Assembly: GCA_037074705.1 (NCBI GenBank)
Contig: JAYJMR010000080.1
Span: 1 to 64,000, forward strand
DNA from: Zhengitettix transpicula
Lineage: Eukaryota > Arthropoda > Insecta > Orthoptera > Tetrigidae
Reading direction: 5' to 3'
Length of the DNA stretch: 64,000 nucleotides
Part shown: in pieces, positions 57,608 to 64,000 of the stretch
Numbering within the stretch: the stretch's first letter is position 1
Layout: every line of letters starts with the position of its first letter
Program-made: the position numbers and the translations under genes
The notes under the pieces: model-generated
What the model saw: only the letters and a program-made list of their open reading frames with translations
Database searches by the model: none
Told to the model about the DNA's origin: nothing

Positions 57608-57791
57608 TTCGACGACAAGTTTGGAATTTCACCAACCAAGAATCTTCAAATAACAAAGTCTTATTTCAATTTTCAAATAACAAAGTCTTATTTCATAATA
57701 AATGACTCGTTCTTTATAAAAATTACTCAAACCAGCACTTCTAAAATCTTAATCTATTAATATTAATTAATAAATCCCAATATTTAGACGT
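57608..57791 (+). repeat. 184-bp monomer with a 27-bp internal insertion
   Basis: The 23-bp stretch at 57646-57668 (starting TCAAATAAC, ending TTATTTCA) is repeated at 57673-57695, separated by ATTT (57669-57672). The unit is therefore 27 bp longer than normal. This is the largest single-unit insertion in the window. The duplicated part is ordinary monomer sequence and no foreign DNA is added. A break repaired by re-invasion within the monomer, or slippage with a few filler bases, would explain it. Confidence 0.95.
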
Positions 57792-59675
57792 TTCGACGAC
57801 AAGTTTGGAATTTCACCAACCAAGAATCTTCAACTAACAAAATCTTATTTCATAATAAATGACTCGTTCTTTATAAAAATTACTCAAACCTGCACTTCTA
57901 AAATCTTAATCCATTAATATTAATTAATATATCGTAATATTTCGACGTTTCGACGACAAGTTTGGAATTTCACCAACCAAGAATCTTCAAATAACAAAGT
58001 CTTATTTCATAATAAATGACTCGTTCTTTTTAAAAATTAGTCAAACCTGCACTTCTAAAATCTTAATCTATTAATATTAATTAATATATCGTAATATTTC
58101 GACGTTTCGACGACAAGTTTGGAATTTCACCAACCAAGAATCTTCAAATAACAAAGTCTTATTTCATAATAAATGACTCGTTATTTATAAAAATTACTCA
58201 AACCTGCACTTCTAAAATCTAAATCCATTAATATTAATTAATATATCGTAATATTTCGACGTTTCGACGACAAGTTTGGAATTTCACCAACCAAGAATCT
58301 TCAAATAACAAAGTCTTATTTCATAATAAATGACTCGTTCTTTATAAAAATTACTCAAACCTGCACTTCTAAAATCTTAATCCATTAATATTAATTAATA
58401 TATCGTAATATTTCGACGTTTCGACGACAAGTTTGGAATTTCACCAACCAAGAATCTTCAAATAACAAAGTCTTATTTCATAATAAATGACTCGTTCTTT
58501 ATAAAAATTACTCAAACCTGCACTTCTAAAATCTTAAACCATTAATATTAATTAATATATCGTAATATTTCGACGTTTCGACGACAAGTTTGGAATTTCA
58601 CCAACCAAGAATCTTCAAATAACAAAGTCTTATTTCATAATAAATGACTCGTTCTTCATAAAAATTACTCAAACCTGCACTTCTAAAATCTTAATCCATT
58701 AATATTATTTAATATATCGTAATATTTCGACGTTTCGACGACAAGTTTGGAATTTCACCAACCAAGAATCTTCAAATAACAAAGTCTTATTTCATAATAA
58801 ATGACTCGTTCCTTATAAAAATTACTCAAACCAGCACTTCTAAAATCTTAATCCATTAATATTAATTAATATATCGTAATATTTCGACGTTTCGACGACA
58901 AGTTTGGAATTTCACCAACCAAGAATCTTCAAATAACAAAGTCTTATTTCATAATAAATGACTCGTTCTTTAGAAAATTTACTCAAACCTGCACTTCTAA
59001 AATCTTAATCCATTAATATTAATTAATATATCGTTATATTTCGACGTTTCGACGACAAGTTTGGAATTTCACCAACCAAGAATCTTCAAATAACAAAGTC
59101 TTATTTCATAATAAATGACTCGTTCTTTATAAAAATTACTCAAACCTGCACTTCTAAAATCTTAATCTATTAATATTAATTAATATATCAAAATATTTCG
59201 ACGTTTCGACGACAAGTTTGGAATTTCACCAACCAAGAATCTTCAAATAACAAAGTTTTATTTCATAATAAATGACTCGTTCTTTATAAAAATTACTCAA
59301 ACCTGCACCTCTAAAATCTTATTCCATTAATATTAATTAATATATCGTAATATTTCGACGTTTCGACGACAAGTTTGGAATTTCACCAACCAAGAATCTT
59401 CAAATAACAAAGTCTTATTTCATAATAAATGACTCGTTCTTTATAAAAATTACTCAAACCTGCACTTCTAAAATCTTAAACCATTAATATTAATTAATAT
59501 ATCGTAATATTTCGACGTTTCGGCGACAAGTTTGGAATTTCACCAACCAAGAATCTTCAAATAACAAAGTCTTATTTCATAATACATGACTCGTTCTTTA
59601 TAAAAATTAGTCAAACCTGCACTTTTAAAATCTTAATCTATTAATATTAATTTATATATCCCAATATTTCGACGT

Positions 59676-59824
59676 TTCGACGACAAGTTTGGAATTTCAC
59701 CAACCAAGATTCTTCAAATAACAAAGTCTTATTTCATAATAAATGACTCGTTCTTTATAAAAATTACTCAAACCAGCACTTCTAAAATCTTAATCCATTA
59801 ATATTAATTAATATATCGTAATAT
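59676..59824 (+). repeat. 149-bp monomer, second 8-bp direct-repeat deletion
   Basis: The junction reads AATATTTCGACGACAAG, with one TTTCGACG (59824-59831) instead of two. Eight bases are lost, as at 8482-8630. The two deletions differ in which bases survive next to the arm (AATG at the first, AATA here), so they are separate events. Confidence 0.92.
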
Positions 59825-59849
59825 TTCGACGACAAGTTTGGAATTTCAC

Positions 59850-60800
59850 CAACCAAGAATCTTCAAATATCAAAGTCTTATTTCATAATAAATGACTCGT
59901 TCTTTATAAAAATTACTCAAACCTGCACTTCTAAAATCTTAATCCATTAATATTAATTAATATATCGTAATATTTCGACGTTTCGACGACAAGTTTGGAA
60001 TTTCACCAACCAAGAATCTTCAAATAACAAAGTCTTATTTCATAATAAATGACTCGTTCTTTATAAAAATTACTCAAACCTGCACTTCTAAAATCTTAAT
60101 CCATTAATATTATTTAATATATCGTAATATTTCTACGTTTCGACGATAAGTTTGGAATTTCACCAACCAAGAATCTTCAAATAACAAAGTCTTATTTCAT
60201 AACAAATGACTCGTTCTTTATAAAAATTACTCAAACCTGCACTTCTAAAATCTTAATCTATTAATATTAATTAATATATCGTAATATTTCGACGTTTCGA
60301 CGACAAGTTTGGAATTTCACCAACCAAGAATCTTCAAATAACAAAGTCTTATTTCATAATAAATGACTCGTTCTTTATAAAAATTACTCAAACCTGCACT
60401 TCTAAAATCTTAATCCATTAATATTAATTAATATATCGTAATATTTCGACGTTTCGACGACAAGTTTGGAATTTCACCAACCAAGAATCTTCAAATATCA
60501 AAGTCTTATTTCATAATAAATGACTCGTTCTTTATAAAAATTACTCAAACCTGCACTTCTAAAATCTTAATCCATTAATATTAATTAATATATCGTAATA
60601 TTTCGACGTTTCGACGACAAGTTTGGAATTTCACCAACCAAGAATCTTCAAATAACAAAGACTTATTTCATAATAAATGACTCGTTCTTTATAAAAATTA
60701 CTCAAACCTGCACTTCTAAAATCTTAATCCATTAATATTATTTAATATATCGTAATATTTCTACGTTTCGACGACAAGTTTGGAATTTCACCAACCAAGA
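59850..60800 (+). repeat. 4-monomer tandem repeat (period 628 bp)
   Basis: AAATATCAAAG near 59865 recurs near 60493, and TTCTACG at 60131 recurs at 60759, both 4 x 157 bp. Intervening units match except for private changes (CGACGATAAG near 60141, TAACAAATG near 60200, AAAGACTTA near 60658). The second TTCTACG unit then seeds the downstream decamer. Confidence 0.82.
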
Positions 60801-63800
60801 ATCTTCAAATAACAAAGTCTTATTTCATAATAAATGACTCGTTCTTTATAAAAATTACTCAAACCTGCACTTCTAAAATCTTAATCTATTAATATTAATT
60901 AATATATCGTAATATTTCGACGTTTCGACGACAAGTTTGGAATTTCACCAACCAAGAATCTTCAAATAACAAAGTCTTATTTCATAATAAATGACTCGTT
61001 CTTTATAAAAATTACTCAAACCTGCACTTCTAAAACTTAATCCATTAATATTAATTAATATATCGTAATATTTCGACGTTTCGACGACAAGTTAGGAATT
61101 TCACCAACCAAGAATCTTCAAATAACAATGTCTTATTTCATAATAAATGACTCGTTCTTTATAAAAATTACTCAAACCTGCACTTCTAAAATCTTAATCC
61201 ATTAATATTAATTAATATATCGTAATATTTCGACGTTTCGACGACAAGTTTGGAATTTCACCAACCAAGAATCTTCAAATAACAAAGTCTTATTTCATAA
61301 TAAATGACTCGTTCTTTATAAAAATTACTCAAACCAGCACTTCTAAAATCTTAATCCATTAATATTAATTAATATATCGTAATATTTCGACGTTTCGACG
61401 ACAAGTTTGGAATTTCACCAACCAAGAATCTTCAAATAACAAAGTTTTATTTCATAATAAATGACTCGTTTTTTATAAAAATTACTCAAACCAGCACTTC
61501 TAAAATCTTAATCTATTAATATTAATTAATATATCGTAATATTTCGACGTTTCGACGACAAGTTTGGAATTTCACCAACCAAGAATCTTCAAATAACAAA
61601 GTCTTATTTCATAATAAATGACTCGTTCTTTATAAAAATTACTCAAACCAGCACTTCTAAAATCTTAATCTATTAATACTAATTAATATATCATAATATT
61701 TCGACGTTTCGACGACAAGTTTGGAATTTCACCAACCAAGAATCTTGAAATAACAAAGTCTTATTTCATAATAAATGACTCGTTCTTTATAAAAATTACT
61801 CAAACCTGCACTTCTAAAATCTTAATCCATTAATATTAATTAATATATCGTAATATTTCGACGTTTCGACGACAAGTTTGGAATTTGACCAACCAAGAAT
61901 CTTCAAATAACAAAGTCTTATTTCATAATAAATGACTCGTTCTTTATAAAAATTACTCAAACCTGCACTTCTAAAATCTTAATCCATTAATATTAATTAA
62001 TATATCGTAATATTTCGACGTTTCGACGACAAGTTTGGAATTTAACCAACCAAGAATCTTCAAATAACAAAGTCTTATTTCATAATAAATGACTCGTTCT
62101 TTATAAAAATTACTCAAACCTGCACTTCTAAAATCTTAATCCATTAATATTAATTAATATATCGTAATATTTCGACGTTTCGACGACAAGTTTGGAATTT
62201 TACCAATCAAGAATCTTCAAATAACAAAGTCTTATTTCATAATAAATGACTCGTTCTTTATAAAAATTACTCAAACCAGCACTTCTAAAATCTTAATCCA
62301 TTAATATTATTTAATATATCGTAATATTTCTACGTTTCGACGACAAGTTTGGAATTTCACCAACCAAGAATCTTCAAATAACAAAGTCTTATTTCATAAT
62401 AAATGACTCGTTCTTTATAAAAATTACTCAAACCTGCACTTCTAAAATCCTTATCTATTAATATTAATTACTATATCGTAATATTTCGACGTTTCGACGA
62501 CAAGTTTGGAATTTCACCAACCAAGAATCTTCAAATAACAAAGTCTTATTTCATAATAAATGACTCGTTCTTTATAAAAATTACTCAAACCTGCACTTCT
62601 AAAATCTTAATCCATTAATATTAATTAATATATCGTAATATTTCGACGTTTCGACGACAAGTTAGGAATTTCACCAACCAAGAATCTTCAAATAACAATG
62701 TCTTATTTCATAATAAATGACTCGTTCTTTATAAAAATTACTCAAACCTGCACTTCTAAAATCTTAATCCATTAATATTAATTAATATATCGTAATATTT
62801 CGACGTTTCGACGACAAGTTTGGAATTTCACCAACCAAGAATCTTCAAATAACAAAGTTTTATTTCATAATAAATGACTCGTTCTTTATAAAAATTACTC
62901 AAACCAGCACTTCTAAAATCTTAATCCATTAATATTAATTAATATATCGTAATATTTCGACGTTTCGACGACAAGTTTGGAATTTCACCAACCAAGAATC
63001 TTCAAATAACAAAGTTTTATTTCATAATAAATGACTCGTTCTTTATAAAAATTACTCAAACCAGCACTTCTAAAATCTTAATCCATTAATATTAATTAAT
63101 ATATCGTAATATTTCGACGTTTTGACGACAAGTTTGGAATTTCACCAACCAAGAATCTTCAAATAACAAAGTCTTATTTCATAATAAATGACTCGTTCTT
63201 TATAAAAATTACTCAAACCAGCACTTCTAAAATCTTAATCTATTAATACTAATTAATATATCATAATATTTCGACGTTTCGACGACAAGTTTGGAATTTC
63301 ACCAACCAAGAATCTTGAAATAACAAAGTCTTATTTCATAATAAATGACTCGTTCTTTATAAAAATTACTCAAACCTGCACTTCTAAACTCTTAATCTAT
63401 TAATATTAATTAATATATCGTAATATTTCGACGTTTCGACGACAAGTTTGGAATTTCACCAACCAAGAATCTTCAAATAACAAAGTCTTATTTCATAATA
63501 AATGACTCGTTCTTTATAAAAATTACTCAAACCTGCACTTCTAAAATCTTAATCCATTAATATTAATTAATATATCGTAATATTTCGACGTTTCGACGAC
63601 AAGTTTGGAATTTAACCAACCAAGAATCTTCAAATAACAAAGTCTTATTTCATAATAAATGACTCGTTCTTTATTATAATTACTCAAACCTGCACTTCTA
63701 AAATCTTAATCCATTAATATTAATTAATATATCGTAATATTTCGACGTTTCGACGACAAGTTTGGAATTTCACCAACCAAGAATCTTAAAATAACAAAGT
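60700..63800 (+). repeat. Terminal decamer pair (period 1,570 bp)
   Basis: TTCTACG at 60759 recurs at 62329, GTTAGG at 61091 recurs at 62661 (each followed by ACAATGTC), AATCTTGAAA at 61741 recurs at 63311, and the AATTTAACC unit near 62040 recurs near 63610. All steps are exactly ten monomers. The variants are not those of the 41.8-46.5 kb decamer, so the two decamers arose from different starting units. Differences between copies include AATTTGACC near 61884 (first copy only) and TTTTGACG near 63119 (second only). Confidence 0.88.
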
Positions 63801-63905
63801 CTTATTTCATAATAAATGACTCGTTCTTTATAAAAATTACTCAAACCTGCACTTCTAAAATCTTAATCCATTAATATTAATTAATATATCGTAATATTTC
63901 GACGT

Positions 63906-64000
63906 TTCGACGACAAGTTTGGAATTTCACCAACCAAGAATCTTCAAATAACAAAGTCTTATTTCATAATAAATGACTCGTTCTTTATAAAAATTACTCA
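63906..64000 (+). repeat. Partial monomer at the right edge
   Basis: The last unit begins with TTCGACGACAAG at 63906 and is cut at 95 bp by the window end, inside TTACTCA. The cut reflects the window edge and is not a biological end of the array. Confidence 0.97.

Larger units (their letters stand above)
1..64000 (+). repeat. 157-bp satellite DNA array, about 407 head-to-tail monomers
   Basis: The whole window is one tandem array. The anchor TTCGACGACAAG recurs every 157 bp; 407 complete units end at 63905 and a 95-bp partial unit closes the window. All units lie in the same orientation and no unique DNA, inverted unit or transposon interrupts them. Hand-counted consensus composition is A60 T55 C29 G13 (about 27% G+C), with marked C-over-G skew on this strand. 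Most monomers differ from consensus at only a few sites. Length variants found by eye (at about 54, 222, 1969, 3910, 4015, 7622, 8628, 11443, 11535, 15048, 17505, 19670, 19981, 23436, 23747, 55291, 56077, 57669, 59830 and 61034) sum to +6 bp, exactly the surplus over 407 x 157. Both window edges lie inside the array, so its true length is unknown. Repeats of this size and extent are typical of centromeric or pericentromeric heterochromatin; that location is inference. Confidence 0.99.

Noticed and set aside
57669..57672. Insertion of a mobile element at the 57.6 kb length anomaly
   Set aside because: The extra 27 bp are a 23-bp copy of the same monomer plus ATTT; there are no terminal repeats, no target-site duplication and no foreign sequence.
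1..64000. CRISPR array
   Set aside because: The repeating unit is the entire 157 bp with no unique spacers between conserved repeats, and no cas genes are present.
1..64000. Hammerhead ribozyme, as found in some satellites
   Set aside because: The conserved core CTGATGA with a matching GAAA strand is absent from the consensus on both strands.
1..64000. Bacterial or plasmid origin iterons
   Set aside because: 407 units of 157 bp with multi-scale higher-order repeats and no gene in 64 kb is far outside iteron or bacterial repeat organisation.
1..64000. Assigning a species or named satellite family
   Set aside because: I do not recognise the monomer, and length, AT content and CpG excess alone do not identify a taxon.

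Overview
The window is one uninterrupted satellite DNA array. A 157-bp, AT-rich monomer (about 27% G+C; A60 T55 C29 G13 by hand count of the consensus) is repeated head to tail from the first base to the last, always in the same orientation. Anchoring the unit at TTCGACGACAAG gives 407 monomers plus a 95-bp partial unit at the right edge. This bookkeeping closes exactly: 407 x 157 = 63,899, the last unit starts at 63,906, and the net +6 bp equals the sum of the indels I could locate by eye. I found no protein gene, RNA gene, transposon, inverted segment or unique spacer. The consensus has stops in every frame, and its only ATG codons open frames of a few codons.

The sequence suggests a eukaryotic chromosome, most likely pericentromeric, centromeric or other constitutive heterochromatin, because a 157-bp nucleosome-sized tandem array of at least 64 kb is typical of that setting. 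I do not recognise the satellite family and cannot name the species. CpG is over-represented (6 per monomer against about 2.4 expected from base composition) and well preserved, which argues against heavy CpG methylation with deamination and would fit many invertebrates better than a vertebrate or plant.

The information in the array lies in its monomer variants. Most variation sits in monomer positions 72-145; positions 1-71 are much more uniform. Diagnostic sites are position 72 (C/T), 82 (A/T), 92 (C/G), 100 (T/A), 121 (C/T), 129 (T/C) and the pair 143-144 (GT, CC, AA or AT). Rare variants recur at exact multiples of 157 bp and expose nested higher-order repeats and segmental duplications.

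Layout: 0.5-6 kb, an 18/19-monomer block present twice. 7.6-14.3 kb, a 32-monomer-spaced duplication around a 7-mer tandem (9.8-12 kb). 15.1-16.4 kb, a block copied 12.4 kb away at 27.5-28.7 kb. 18.7-26.2 kb, a 24-monomer tandem duplication (3,765 bp each) with an internal 10-mer. 26.8-31.1 kb, a 23-monomer-spaced copy. 31.2-33.6 kb, a 10-mer pair. 33.6-37.8 kb, mostly consensus. 37.9-42.7 kb, a 16-mer pair. 41.8-46.5 kb, three copies of a 10-mer, part of which recurs at 50.5-51.5 kb. 48.3-54.1 kb, a 29-monomer-spaced copy. 56.7-57.5 kb, a dimer pair. 59.8-60.8 kb, a 4-mer pair. 60.7-63.8 kb, another 10-mer pair. The 1,570-bp decamer spacing arises four times with different variants, which is the most unusual property seen here. 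The pattern fits repeated unequal exchange or amplification; no gene-encoded system is present.
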